A stretch of 64,000 nt of DNA, taken from Cyclobacterium jeungdonense (GTDB taxonomy: Bacteria; Bacteroidota; Bacteroidia; Cytophagales; Cyclobacteriaceae). The position numbers and the translations under genes are program-made. The notes beneath the pieces are model-generated. The model was not told the origin of the DNA. It did no database searches and saw nothing but the letters and a program-made list of their open reading frames with translations. Location: NCBI RefSeq assembly GCF_010994275.1, contig NZ_WMCD01000002.1, positions 1 to 64,000 of the forward strand. The letters are read 5' to 3'. This document shows, in pieces, positions 15,953 through 25,968 of the stretch; positions within the stretch are counted from its first letter, which is position 1, and each line of letters starts with the position of its first letter.

Positions 15953-17881
15953 TTATTTTTTATCTTCTTCATTCACTTCTTCGTAGTCTACATCAGACAC
16001 GCCATCTCCGGAGGCAGCATCTGCTGAGCCACTTCCTTCAGCTCCTCCCTGAGCAGCACCACCATCGGCACCTTCAGAGGCACTGTACATTTCCTGAGAT
16101 GCTGCGGTCCAAGCAGTATTCAATGCTTCCATACCTGCATCAATGGCCGCAAGATCCTGACTTTGATGCGCTGCTTTCAATTTCTCCAGTGCTTCGTTGA
16201 CTGCGGCTTTGTTGCCTTCGGATAATTTCTCCCCGAATTCTTTAAGCTGCTTCTCGGTTTGAAAGATCAAGCTATCTGCCTGATTAATCTTATCGATTTT
16301 TTCTTTTTCAACCTTATCCGTGGCCGCGTTGGCTTCCGCCTCTTTCTTCATTTTGTCAATTTCCTCCTGAGAAAGTCCGGAAGAAGCCTCAATCTTGATC
16401 TTCTGTTCTTTACCCGTTCCTTTATCCTTAGCGGAAACATTCAGGATACCATTGGCATCAATGTCAAAGGTTACCTCAATTTGAGGTACTCCCCTTGGAG
16501 CCGGTGGGATGTCAGTTAGCTGAAACCTACCGATAGCCCTGTTATCCTTGGCCATGGATCGCTCTCCCTGAAGTACGTGTATATCCACTGCAGGCTGATT
16601 GTCTGCGGCTGTAGAGAATACTTCAGACTTCTTTGTAGGGATGGTGGTGTTGGATTCAATCAATTTAGTAAACACACCGCCCATGGTCTCGATACCCAAC
16701 GAAAGTGGGGTAACATCGAGAAGCAATACATCCTTCACTTCTCCAGTCAAAACACCACCCTGAATGGCTGCACCAATGGCAACTACTTCGTCCGGGTTTA
16801 CTCCTTTAGATGGTTTTTTACCAAAAAACTTCTCTACTTCTTCCTGGATTTTCGGAATACGGGTAGATCCTCCCACCAAAATCACTTCATCAATGTCAGA
16901 TGGTGACAATCCCGAATCCTTAATCGCTTTTCGTACCGGATCCATGGATCGTCGGACCAGATCATCGGAAAGCTGTTCGAATTTTGCTCTGGAAAGATTT
17001 CTTACCAGGTGCTTGGGACCGGACTGTGTCGCGGTGATATAGGGAAGATTAATTTCCGTACTGGAAGAACTGGAAAGTTCGATCTTCGCTTTTTCCGCAG
17101 CTTCTTTCAATCGCTGAAGTGCCATGGGATCATTTCTCAGATCTATTTCCTCTTCTGCTTTAAATTCATCGGCCAACCAGTTGATAATTACCTGATCAAA
17201 GTCATCCCCTCCCAGGTGAACATCACCATTAGTAGATTTGACTTCAAATACTCCGTCGCCCAATTCCAGAACCGATATATCAAAGGTTCCTCCACCAAGG
17301 TCATACACGGCAATCTTCATGTCCTGGTTTTTCTTATCCAGGCCGTAGGCCAATGCAGCGGCAGTGGGTTCATTGATGATTCGTTTTACATCCAAACCGG
17401 CAATCTGACCGGCTTCTTTGGTTGCCTGTCTTTCTGAGTCATTGAAATAGGCCGGAACGGTAATCACAGCTTCGGTTACTTCCTGTCCAAGAAAATCTTC
17501 TGCGGTAGACTTCATTTTCTGAAGAATCATTGCAGAAAGCTCCTGAGGCGTGTAGGACCGATCACCAATCTTAATAGCGACGGTATCATTCGGACCTTTG
17601 TCCACTTTGTAAGAAGCGTGTTTCCTTTCTTCTGAAATTTCGGAGAATTTCTTGCCCATGAATCGCTTTACAGAAGAAATGGTATTCGCCGGGTTTGTAA
17701 TGGCCTGCCGCTTGGCAGGATCCCCCACTTTTCTTTCTCCATTTCCGTTGTCCAAAAATGCCACAATAGAAGGTGTAGTCCTTCTACCTTCACTGTTTTG
17801 AATGACCACGGGCTCACTACCTTCCATTACTGCGACGCAAGAGTTGGTCGTACCCAAGTCTATACCAATAATTTTTCCCAT
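15953..17881 (-). CDS. dnaK: Chaperone DnaK (Hsp70)
   Basis: A 642-residue Hsp70. The ATPase domain begins [21 protein letters not shown] and contains [12 protein letters not shown] and [12 protein letters not shown]. The linker is [15 protein letters not shown]. The substrate-binding beta domain contains [20 protein letters not shown], followed by the helical lid. The C-terminal tail is Gly/Ala/Ser-rich and ends [15 protein letters not shown], close to the EEVD-like acidic ending of bacterial DnaK. No dnaJ or grpE is adjacent. Confidence 0.98.
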   Translation of the reverse strand: MGKIIGIDLGTTNSCVAVMEGSEPVVIQNSEGRRTTPSIVAFLDNGNGERKVGDPAKRQAITNPANTISSVKRFMGKKFSEISEERKHASYKVDKGPNDTVAIKIGDRSYTPQELSAMILQKMKSTAEDFLGQEVTEAVITVPAYFNDSERQATKEAGQIAGLDVKRIINEPTAAALAYGLDKKNQDMKIAVYDLGGGTFDISVLELGDGVFEVKSTNGDVHLGGDDFDQVIINWLADEFKAEEEIDLRNDPMALQRLKEAAEKAKIELSSSSSTEINLPYITATQSGPKHLVRNLSRAKFEQLSDDLVRRSMDPVRKAIKDSGLSPSDIDEVILVGGSTRIPKIQEEVEKFFGKKPSKGVNPDEVVAIGAAIQGGVLTGEVKDVLLLDVTPLSLGIETMGGVFTKLIESNTTIPTKKSEVFSTAADNQPAVDIHVLQGERSMAKDNRAIGRFQLTDIPPAPRGVPQIEVTFDIDANGILNVSAKDKGTGKEQKIKIEASSGLSQEEIDKMKKEAEANAATDKVEKEKIDKINQADSLIFQTEKQLKEFGEKLSEGNKAAVNEALEKLKAAHQSQDLAAIDAGMEALNTAWTAASQEMYSASEGADGGAAQGGAEGSGSADAASGDGVSDVDYEEVNEEDKK

Positions 17882-17974
17882 AATTATATTTATTTTATCG
17901 TTTTCGTTTTACTTACAGAAACAAGAACAACAACCAATGTGCCAAGTGGATGAATGCAAAAATTAATGCCACAT

Positions 17975-17991
17975 TGTCATAATTCATGACA
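17975..17991. promoter_or_regulatory. Palindrome between dnaK and the MOSC gene
   Basis: TGTCAT-AATTC-ATGACA is a perfect 6-bp inverted repeat centred in the divergent intergenic region, about 94 bp before the dnaK start and 76 bp before the MOSC start. It is a possible operator. It does not match CIRCE, and no regulator can be named. Confidence 0.35.
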
Positions 17992-18066
17992 GTTTTCGGA
18001 TTCGATATGTCAGCATTTTTTCCTATTTTCCGATCTGACCTACAGCGGTCTCCAAATTGCCTTATT

Positions 18067-18861
18067 ATGAAAATCTCAGAACTCCACATTTACCCCATCA
18101 AATCCCTGGGTGGCATCGCTCTCACAGAAAGCCAGGCCGGAATATCGGGTTTGAAATACGACCGGCAATGGATGCTCGTGGATCGTAACGGAAAGTTTCT
18201 CAGCCAGCGAAGTCTTCCCCAAATGGCCTTATTTCAGGTAGCACTTAAAAACGACGCGTTACACATTGTTCACAAAAAACACCTCGATAAAGGAATTCAA
18301 ATTCCCGTATCCGCTGACGTGGGGGAATTAAAGAAAGTAAGCATTTGGGACGATGAGTTGCCTGCTTTGGCAATTGATCCCCTTGCCGATGAGTGGTTTT
18401 CAGATCTGCTCCACTTCCCTTGTAGCCTGGTGAAAATGAGCCCCCTTCACAAACGCTGGCTTAAGAAAAAATATCAAATAAACAGGGAATACGTCGGGTT
18501 TGCCGATAGCATGCCTTTCTTGCTGATTGGCCAATCGTCTTTGGATGATTTAAACGCCCGACTGGAAACACCGGTACCCATGTCCCGGTTTCGTCCGAAT
18601 ATGGTGTTTTCCGGAGGATCACCTTATATAGAAGATACCTGGGATCGGTTTAGCGTCGGAACAGTGCCTTTCAAAATTACCAAGCCTTGCGCCCGTTGTA
18701 TAATGACCACAGTGGACCTGGCATCAGGTGAAAAAGGCAAGGAACCCCTATCGACCTTAGCTCAATACAGAAAGCAAGGAAAGAAAATTCTATTTGGCCA
18801 AAACGGCATCGTGCTAGAAGAAAGCCGCATAGCTGTAGGCGATGTATTGCAGCCAAAATAA
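18067..18861 (+). CDS. MOSC domain protein (YcbX-like)
   Basis: A 264-residue protein with an N-terminal MOSC beta-barrel segment (ISELHIYPIKSLGGIAL, WMLVDRNGKFLSQR) and a C-terminal MOSC domain. It carries the conserved Cys-x2-Cys in KITKPCARCIMTTVD, whose cysteine coordinates molybdenum in relatives that reduce N-hydroxylated compounds. No ferredoxin domain is fused. The ATG at 18067 fits the family; the frame continues 27 codons upstream but reads unlike it. The substrate is unknown. Confidence 0.85.
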   Translation: MKISELHIYPIKSLGGIALTESQAGISGLKYDRQWMLVDRNGKFLSQRSLPQMALFQVALKNDALHIVHKKHLDKGIQIPVSADVGELKKVSIWDDELPALAIDPLADEWFSDLLHFPCSLVKMSPLHKRWLKKKYQINREYVGFADSMPFLLIGQSSLDDLNARLETPVPMSRFRPNMVFSGGSPYIEDTWDRFSVGTVPFKITKPCARCIMTTVDLASGEKGKEPLSTLAQYRKQGKKILFGQNGIVLEESRIAVGDVLQPK

Positions 18862-19352
18862 GCTATTTGTAGTTGTGTAAACCTTATACAAGTTGTGGGT
18901 TAAGTTTACAGAATCCCCAGTTTTTTCCCCCCAAATACCTCAGTATAAATTATTTGATTGATATTTATATTGGAAGGAAGATAGTATTTTAAATACATTT
19001 TTATTAATATTAGGTGCTGAAAACCAGGTTCGAAACAAGATTTACTCGTTTTCAGTTATGCTAAATACCAACGATGTCAGGATAGGATGGACCCGATTAA
19101 AAACAATTCTTACCTTTGGCATGAATTTTAAAAGCTTGAGGCTAAAGTCGACCAACTTAATTACCCAATTAGCTATCAATGACTAAGCATTCAAGTAGTA
19201 GTTAATCACATATCGTAGGGGAGATTTTTGACGGAGTTTGATGTGTTATTTCAAACCAAGAAATACAACTATGCACTTTTCATAAGGATGAAACATCGAA
19301 TGAAAAACGAAAAAAAACCGAGTAAATCAACCACCAACTAAATTTAGTTTAA
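18862..19352. other. Intergenic region before the beta-helix protein gene
   Basis: No gene is supported in these 491 bp. The only ORF of note, 42 codons from about 19058, has no recognisable features. The region presumably holds the promoter of the large secreted protein, but no convincing box could be picked. Confidence 0.3.
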
Positions 19353-22300
19353 ATGACTACAGTTTTATACAAAGTAATCCTGTGTTGCACATTATTATTG
19401 TCCGGATTATCTGTCAACGCGGCCAATTATTACTTCTCCGATGAAACCGGAGATGATTCGAGAAGCTTCTCCCAAGCTCAGAATGCAGCCACCCCCTGGA
19501 AATCAATAAGCAAATTAAATGCCATCATTTCGGGTCTAAATCCAGGTGATAAGGTTTTCTTCCGCAGAGGCGAGACCTTTTACGGTACAATTCGGATGAA
19601 CGTTTCCGGAAACTCCGGGGCTCCCGTCACCTTTGGTGCGTACGGCTCCGGGCCGGATCCGATTATCACCTCCATGGTTAGACTTTCCAATTGGCAGTCA
19701 GTAGGGAACGGCGTTTACGAAGCTTCGGATAGCCGATTACCCTATAACAGGGTAAACATGTTGGCTATTGACGATAACCCTCAAGAGATGGGAAGATACC
19801 CCAATTCCAACACCTCCAATAAAGGGTACCTGACCTATGAATCCCATTCCGGAAATAGATCTATTTCAGATTACCAGCTTTCTTCCAGCCCCAACTGGTC
19901 AGGTGGTGAAGTAGTGATACGAAAAGTCTATTGGATCACCGACAGGCACAGGATCACTTCCCATTCCGGTAATACCTTGAATTATGCCTCCAATCCAGAT
20001 ACCTCCTATGAACCAAGGGCCGGTTATGGTTACTTTATTCAAAATCACCCCAGTACGCTGGACCGATATGGAGAGTGGTATTACAACCCTTCCACAAGAA
20101 AAATGCGTGTCTATTTCGGAAGCAATCCGGGATCAGCTAGGGTGGAAGCAGCTACCAATGACTTTATTGTAGAAAACATCGGTTCAGCTAAATACATTAC
20201 GTTCGAAAACCTTCATTTTAAAGGTGCTAACCGAAATGCATTTCAGTTTGAAAGTGGTAACGACATTAAAATCACTAATTGTAAAATAAATCTTTCTGGC
20301 GAAGATGGTCTGTATTTTGCCGGGATTTCCAACTTGGTAGTGGAAAATTCGGAAGTAAACTACTCCAACAATGTGGGAATGAATATTAAAATTTCCGATG
20401 GAACCATAATCCGTGGAAACTCCATTCAAAACACGTACGTATTTCCAGGACATGGAAGAAGTGGGGACAATGTGGGTTTGGCAATTTTTTCGGATGGAAA
20501 CGACAATCTTATTGAATACAATGAAATCAAAAAAACCGGATATATCGGAATTCGTTTTGGCGGTCATGACTCCCAGGTTAAATCCAATTATATTGATGGC
20601 TTTTGCATCACCAAGAATGACGGTGGTGGAATCTATACCTACCAGGACAAATACGATAATTACAAAAATAGAAAAATCTCGAATAACATCATTATCAATG
20701 GTGTAGGTGTAAAGGAAGGAACCACGATTAATAATCTCGTGGACAAGCCTCAGGCAGAAGGGATCTATTTGGATGACAACGTCACAGACGTGGAAGTATC
20801 CGGAAATACCGTAGCTCATATAACTTCCAAAGGAATCTACCTCCACAATACCAACAATATTCGGGTTATAAATAATACAATTTACGATTCGGATAACTTG
20901 ATATTTTTGAGGAATGACCTGATGGGAAACCCCCTTGAAAATACCACTATTGAAAACAATAAATTGCTGGCAAAAGACGCCTTCCAAAATTTCGTTTATG
21001 TATACTCGCTATTTGATGATGTGGCAGATTTGGCCAGATTTAATTACAACGAGTACTCTGCGCCTTTTTCTGACAATTTTAGGTTTAAGGTCCGATACAA
21101 CGCCAACTCCAGCAATGAAGCCAACAAGTTTTTTGATTTAAAAGGCTGGCAACGAATGTATAATAAAGATTGGAGTTCCAAAACCGGAACCCAGTTTAGC
21201 GACTTATACAAGATTTCCAACACCATCGGTTCCAACCGGTATTCAAACGGCACTTTTGACCAAAACGTGAACTACATCAGTTGCTCAGATTGTAGCAAGT
21301 CCTGGGATAGTGGAAAACTGGACGGAGGCTCCTTAAAAATAAGCACAAATGGAATCAGCCAAACTTCAATAAGCGTTGGGTCCATTAAAAAGGGCAAGTA
21401 TTACCGGTTGAAATTCAGTGCAGTTGCAAACAAAACCATTCCCATTTCTTTCTATTTGCGTCAGGGTGGTTCGCCTTGGTATACCCTTTCGTCAGACCAC
21501 ACAGTGGGTATCGATTGGCAGAAAAGTGAAAATGAAATTTTGATCCAATCCTTGACAGATATGGAAAGTACCCGGCTGGTTATGGAAATTGGTACCGGGG
21601 AGAGCGGTGAATTATGGTTGGATAATCTTGAATTTCAAGAAGTGGAGGCGAGTGTGATTCGGCCGGAGGATAAAGTCTTGTTTGAAAAAAACCCCTCTAG
21701 ACTGGAGAAGACTTTTTCTACTTCAGGGGGCTTTGTTGGTCTGTTGAATGAATGGTTATCATCCACCCAAAAAATAGCCCCTTACTCTTCCTTGCTGTTA
21801 CTAAAAAGCGGAAGTGGTGTAATAGAGCAGGAGCTACCAAAGCCCTCTGTCAGCCTAACCAAACCAGAGCCCGACCAAAGCAGTGACGAAGGCCATACGG
21901 TAATGATTGAAGCAACCGCCTCAGTTCAGGGGGGAGAAATCTCCCGGGTTGATTTTTACAACGGTTCAGAAAAACTGGGCTCTGCAAACACGGCTCCGTT
22001 TGCCTTTGCCTGGGAAAAGGCTCCCTCGGGAACGCACAACCTGTCTGCAGTCGCAGTTGCAGATAATGGGCAGGAGGCAAGTTCGCCGACCATTAGTTTT
22101 TCGGTCACGCCTACCAGTACCTCGACCGAACCCGAAACATTCTCTACCTACTTTATCAATGCGGGAGGTAAAGTAGATACAGATTGGAATTCCATGAGAT
22201 TTTCCGGAGAAAATACCAGTAATATTTTCTATAATTCCTCCAAGGTATTTGAAGAGCCGACGGCAAGTTCCTACACCTTGTTTCAAACGGAACGGTATAG

Positions 22301-23939
22301 TGAAAGCCTCTCCTATGCCATCCCGGTACCAAACGGCACCTATTATGTGTACACCTTGCACAATGAACTTTGGTTTGGGAAACAAGGTCCGAGTGGACAG
22401 GAAAGACAGCGCGTATTCGATATTTCCATAGAAAACAGCAAGGTAAAAGAGGACTTTGACTTGTATAAGGAAAACGGAAATAAGCCAATGGCACTTACTT
22501 TTAAGGGAGTCAACGTAATAGACGGGGTGTTGAACCTGGACTTTGCTTCTTCCTTAGATAACGCAACCGTTTCCGGCATTATCATCAGCCAAACCCCCAT
22601 CAGTATCCCAGATGATTTGAAAGGCGGTACTCCCCCTGCTACTGAAACAAGCGGGTACAGTGACTACCTGATGATCAATACGGGTAGCCGGGATGACGTC
22701 ACGTTTAATGGAAAACAATTTGTCTCCGACTACAAAACCAATTATTTCACAAGCTATTCGGCTAATTTCAATTATACCGTCGGAGGAGAATTGCTGTTTC
22801 AAACAGAAAGATATGCCAGAAACATGAATATCCGTATTCCGGTAGAAAACGGCACATATCAGGTCAAAACCTATCATAACGAACTATGGTTTGGTTCATT
22901 TGGACCCACTGCCGGAGTTGGTAAAAGGGTTTTTGACATCTACATTGAAGGCAATCTTAAAAAAGATAATTTTGATATCTATGCCGAAAAATCCAATTCC
23001 CCGACGATTTTGACCTTTAGTAATATCGAGGTGACAGATGGCTGGCTAGATCTAAATCTTTCTGCAAGTAACGATAATGCTACCATCTCTGCCTTGTACA
23101 TCGGGAAGGCTACCGGCAACACCGATCCCGAATCAGATAAATCCCTGCAGGAACCCATTTTCCTCAATGCGGGTACCTACGACGAAACTACTTATAGCGG
23201 GCAGCGCTTCATAGGAGACCGAAATACCGACTATGCGAATACCTCCAACGTTAACTTCAACCTCTCGGTAAGCGGTTCAGAAATGTTCCTTACCGAAAGG
23301 TACGCCAGAAACCTGGATTACAGCATACCTGTGAAGAACGGGACGTATACAGTGATAACCTATCACAATGAACTATGGTTTGGATCCTATGGTCCACCGG
23401 CCTCATCAGGTAACCGGGTTTTTGATATTTCTATCGAAGGAAATCGCGTGAAATCAAATTTTGACATCTACAAGGAATCCGGCAACAATCCTACTACCCT
23501 AACCTTTAGATCGGTCAAAGTAGGAGATGGAATTTTAGATATTTCCATGACCGCTTCCACCAATAACGCCACGGTAGCCGGTATCGCCGTAATTCCAGAA
23601 GGGGGCTCCTTCTCCTCCAACTTAAGATTGGCAACTGCTGAATCTGTACAAAACCAGACGGATATGGAAACCGAATCTGCACAAGGGCCAGTTACGAAAG
23701 TCTATCCCAATCCGGCTTCTCATCAGGCTACGGTATCCATTGGTGAGGATGTAAGTGTAAGAGAAATTTACATTCAAAGTACTTCCGGATCCCTGGTCAA
23801 AAGCATTGATCCCGAGTCTGCTTCAGATGGCTTTGGCACCTATGCCCTTCCACTGGAAGGACTTCAATCGGGAATTTACATAGTAACTGTTTCGGATGGA
23901 GGCAACTGGATCAAAAAACTGAAATTGATTGTGGAATAG
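19353..23939 (+). CDS. Giant secreted beta-helix protein with malectin-like repeats, T9SS cargo
   Basis: A 1528-residue predicted exoprotein. Its order is: signal peptide 1-23; right-handed parallel beta-helix (about 24-560), with repeated short N-rich turns such as NNLVVENSEVNYSNN and ITNCKINLSGEDGLY, as in pectate-lyase-type polysaccharide lyases; a carbohydrate-binding-like jelly roll (about 630-770); an Ig-like domain (about 830-925, RVDFYNGSEKLG); three tandem malectin-like modules (about 929-1082, 1102-1249, 1267-1415), each with NAG-start, LFQTERY/FLTERYA and HNELWFG motifs; and a type IX secretion sorting domain from about 1445 (VYPNPASHQATV to the end). It is probably a surface or released polysaccharide-binding or -degrading enzyme. 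Catalytic residues were not assigned. No SusC/SusD pair is nearby. Confidence 0.88.
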   Translation: MTTVLYKVILCCTLLLSGLSVNAANYYFSDETGDDSRSFSQAQNAATPWKSISKLNAIISGLNPGDKVFFRRGETFYGTIRMNVSGNSGAPVTFGAYGSGPDPIITSMVRLSNWQSVGNGVYEASDSRLPYNRVNMLAIDDNPQEMGRYPNSNTSNKGYLTYESHSGNRSISDYQLSSSPNWSGGEVVIRKVYWITDRHRITSHSGNTLNYASNPDTSYEPRAGYGYFIQNHPSTLDRYGEWYYNPSTRKMRVYFGSNPGSARVEAATNDFIVENIGSAKYITFENLHFKGANRNAFQFESGNDIKITNCKINLSGEDGLYFAGISNLVVENSEVNYSNNVGMNIKISDGTIIRGNSIQNTYVFPGHGRSGDNVGLAIFSDGNDNLIEYNEIKKTGYIGIRFGGHDSQVKSNYIDGFCITKNDGGGIYTYQDKYDNYKNRKISNNIIINGVGVKEGTTINNLVDKPQAEGIYLDDNVTDVEVSGNTVAHITSKGIYLHNTNNIRVINNTIYDSDNLIFLRNDLMGNPLENTTIENNKLLAKDAFQNFVYVYSLFDDVADLARFNYNEYSAPFSDNFRFKVRYNANSSNEANKFFDLKGWQRMYNKDWSSKTGTQFSDLYKISNTIGSNRYSNGTFDQNVNYISCSDCSKSWDSGKLDGGSLKISTNGISQTSISVGSIKKGKYYRLKFSAVANKTIPISFYLRQGGSPWYTLSSDHTVGIDWQKSENEILIQSLTDMESTRLVMEIGTGESGELWLDNLEFQEVEASVIRPEDKVLFEKNPSRLEKTFSTSGGFVGLLNEWLSSTQKIAPYSSLLLLKSGSGVIEQELPKPSVSLTKPEPDQSSDEGHTVMIEATASVQGGEISRVDFYNGSEKLGSANTAPFAFAWEKAPSGTHNLSAVAVADNGQEASSPTISFSVTPTSTSTEPETFSTYFINAGGKVDTDWNSMRFSGENTSNIFYNSSKVFEEPTASSYTLFQTERYSESLSYAIPVPNGTYYVYTLHNELWFGKQGPSGQERQRVFDISIENSKVKEDFDLYKENGNKPMALTFKGVNVIDGVLNLDFASSLDNATVSGIIISQTPISIPDDLKGGTPPATETSGYSDYLMINTGSRDDVTFNGKQFVSDYKTNYFTSYSANFNYTVGGELLFQTERYARNMNIRIPVENGTYQVKTYHNELWFGSFGPTAGVGKRVFDIYIEGNLKKDNFDIYAEKSNSPTILTFSNIEVTDGWLDLNLSASNDNATISALYIGKATGNTDPESDKSLQEPIFLNAGTYDETTYSGQRFIGDRNTDYANTSNVNFNLSVSGSEMFLTERYARNLDYSIPVKNGTYTVITYHNELWFGSYGPPASSGNRVFDISIEGNRVKSNFDIYKESGNNPTTLTFRSVKVGDGILDISMTASTNNATVAGIAVIPEGGSFSSNLRLATAESVQNQTDMETESAQGPVTKVYPNPASHQATVSIGEDVSVREIYIQSTSGSLVKSIDPESASDGFGTYALPLEGLQSGIYIVTVSDGGNWIKKLKLIVE

Positions 23940-23965
23940 AATCCCAGCAATCATTAGCCAAAAAA

Positions 23966-23998
23966 GCCGGACTGAATTAAGTCCGGCATTTTTTATTT
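23966..23998 (+). terminator. Intrinsic terminator after the beta-helix protein gene
   Basis: An 8-bp GC-rich stem (GCCGGACT / AGTCCGGC) with a 6-nt loop is followed by ATTTTTTATTTT, 26 bp after the stop. With the A-run on its other side it could also act on transcripts from the convergent MazG-like gene. Confidence 0.85.
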
Positions 23999-24038
23999 TA
24001 TCCGCCCCAAATATTTCTGGAGCATTCCATACTCTTGC

Positions 24039-24368
24039 TCAGGGCTTAAGCTTCTTATTGGCTCGATGCCGGTCTTTATCTCTGTGATTCTTTTTCTCAA
24101 AATTTTTTTCCATGGCTTGTGTCAAGTCAACGCCCGTTTGGTTGGCCAGGCAGATTAGTACCCAAAGTACATCCGCCATTTCATCGGCAAGATCCTTGTC
24201 TTTGTCGCTTTCCTTGAAGGACTGCTCACCGTATTTTCTCGCCATTATCCGCGCCACCTCTCCGACTTCTTCAGTTAAAATAGCCATATTGGTGAGTTCA
24301 TTAAAATACCGTACGCCAGTGGAATTGATCCAGGCATCTACCTTTTCCTGAGCTTCAGCTAATGTCAT
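24039..24368 (-). CDS. MazG-like nucleotide pyrophosphohydrolase
   Basis: A 109-residue all-alpha NTP pyrophosphatase-like protein. The metal-binding motif pattern EEVGEVAR and, later, DLADEMADVLWVLI (E-x2-D) is intact. These enzymes cleave non-canonical NTPs or dNTPs to monophosphates. The start at 24368 (MTLAEAQEKVDAW) overlaps the stop of the ABC gene by 4 bp, indicating translational coupling; the longer ORF upstream lies inside that gene. The C-terminal tail is very basic. Confidence 0.85.
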   Translation of the reverse strand: MTLAEAQEKVDAWINSTGVRYFNELTNMAILTEEVGEVARIMARKYGEQSFKESDKDKDLADEMADVLWVLICLANQTGVDLTQAMEKNFEKKNHRDKDRHRANKKLKP

Positions 24369-25912
24369 TTTTTTGCGGTTTGTTCGTTGATTTTTCCATG
24401 TTTCAATTCGAGAATCCTGTTTACGCAAGGCGGAACGTCCTCGTCATAATGGCTTACAAATAATAGAGACATACCCGTTTTTTCGCAAAAAACCGAAACG
24501 GACTGTCGAAAACGGATTCGTTGCTCTTCATCCATGCCCTGGGAGGCTTCATCTAAGACCAGGAGCTGGGGACATTTGATCATGGCCCTGGCCAGCAGAC
24601 AAAATCGCTGCTCCTCCAAACTGATTCGGTGAAAATTCAAATCCGCTACATGCAGCAGCTGAAAGGCATCCAACCAGGCGTCTGCCAAGGCGTCCTGAGA
24701 TACATCCGGCTTTTTGAATAAACCCATGGTGTCAAATAAACCAGATAAAACCACTTTTTTGCAGGTCTGGTTGGAAGGAAAAAACCTACCCAACTCCGGC
24801 GATACGAATCCAACGGGCTTCTTGATATCCCAGATACTTTCCCCAGTCCCCCTTTTACGGTCAAATAACACGATATCATTGGCGTAAGATTGAGGGTTTT
24901 CTCCCAATACCAAGCTGATCAGCGTAGACTTCCCCGCACCATTATGCCCCCGGATAAGCCACCTCTCACCAGGAAGTACCTTCCAGGTGACACGGTCCAA
25001 TAAAACGTTGTCCTGGTACCGGATCGTCACTTCCCGCATTTCAATGACCGTCGTAATACTGGAATCCTCAAATACTTTTTTTAGCAAGCCCTTAAAAACG
25101 GCATGAGGCACCTCCCCTTGCAAAAGCGAACGATTTTCCAATTCCATCAGGGTTTGGGGGTCATCTACTACCTTCAGCCTTCCCTGTCCTACCCATCCAT
25201 AGCGGCTGATACACGAGGGGATTTCCCCAGCTGTACAGGTCATAACCACCTGAATGCCCGATTGCATAATGGCTCCAATCAGCTCATCAAAATGGTTGCG
25301 GGTATGCACATCCAGTCCTGTCATGGGCATGTCCATCAAAAAAAGGCGCGGGTTTTTTAATAAGCCCAGGGCCATAGCCAACCTCCTGGTTTCCCCATTC
25401 GACAGTTTAATCAGGGATTTTTCTTTGAATTCATGCAGGTTAAACAAAGAGATAACGCTTTCCAGGTTCCAAGGACCCGGGATTTTAGTTTCTGCCTGTT
25501 CCAGATACCGGGCTACTGTTTCGGTATCCTCCGATTCCGAACTGTTGAATCGTTGTTGGTAGTAGAAATTTTGCTGGCTGGATTTGTTTCTAAAAGTGTA
25601 TTTTTGGGAAACATAAGCGATCAAATCCCTAAAACTGTTGACTACCCCCTTCTGGTTTTGCTCCTTTTGATAGTCTTCGGCAAACGGTCTCGAAATGCTC
25701 CCCGCTACCAGAGAGGTTCTTCCCAGTAACGTTTCCAGGAATGCGGTCCGCTCCTTACCCGAAGCGCCCAATATAACCCAAGATTCTCCGGTGCTTATTT
25801 TGAAATCCATCTGCTGAAATAGGGACCTTCCCTGATGGAGCACGGTTGCCTGCTCGATTATTAAAAAATCATTCGCAGGATTTTCAGGAATCATCGGGTT
25901 TTTCGGAATCAA
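24365..25912 (-). CDS. ModF/PhrA-type double ABC ATPase
   Basis: A 515-residue soluble protein with two ABC nucleotide-binding domains and no membrane segments. Domain 1 has a degenerate P-loop (GASGKERTAF, residues 49-58), an LSNGE signature and Walker B LFLMDMP lacking the catalytic Glu. Domain 2 has a canonical P-loop, GHNGAGKST (about 316-324), an aberrant ISLEEQ signature and intact Walker B LLVLDEASQG. One composite ATP site (P-loop 2 with signature 1) is therefore standard and the other degenerate. Relatives are annotated ModF or photorepair PhrA, but their role is unclear. No transporter permease is adjacent. The gene is coupled to the MazG-like gene. Confidence 0.85.
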   Translation of the reverse strand: MIPKNPMIPENPANDFLIIEQATVLHQGRSLFQQMDFKISTGESWVILGASGKERTAFLETLLGRTSLVAGSISRPFAEDYQKEQNQKGVVNSFRDLIAYVSQKYTFRNKSSQQNFYYQQRFNSSESEDTETVARYLEQAETKIPGPWNLESVISLFNLHEFKEKSLIKLSNGETRRLAMALGLLKNPRLFLMDMPMTGLDVHTRNHFDELIGAIMQSGIQVVMTCTAGEIPSCISRYGWVGQGRLKVVDDPQTLMELENRSLLQGEVPHAVFKGLLKKVFEDSSITTVIEMREVTIRYQDNVLLDRVTWKVLPGERWLIRGHNGAGKSTLISLVLGENPQSYANDIVLFDRKRGTGESIWDIKKPVGFVSPELGRFFPSNQTCKKVVLSGLFDTMGLFKKPDVSQDALADAWLDAFQLLHVADLNFHRISLEEQRFCLLARAMIKCPQLLVLDEASQGMDEEQRIRFRQSVSVFCEKTGMSLLFVSHYDEDVPPCVNRILELKHGKINEQTAKK

Positions 25913-25968
25913 TTTTAAAGGTTTTTTTACTTTTTCAGGCCCCTAATTACTTGACGGTAAGGGGGGGG

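Noticed and set aside
17950-17975. Sigma-54 promoter for dnaK (GTGGCATTAATTTTTGCA on the minus strand)
   Set aside because: The GG and GC dinucleotides are 11 bp apart, whereas sigma-54 promoters require 10; kept only as a near match.
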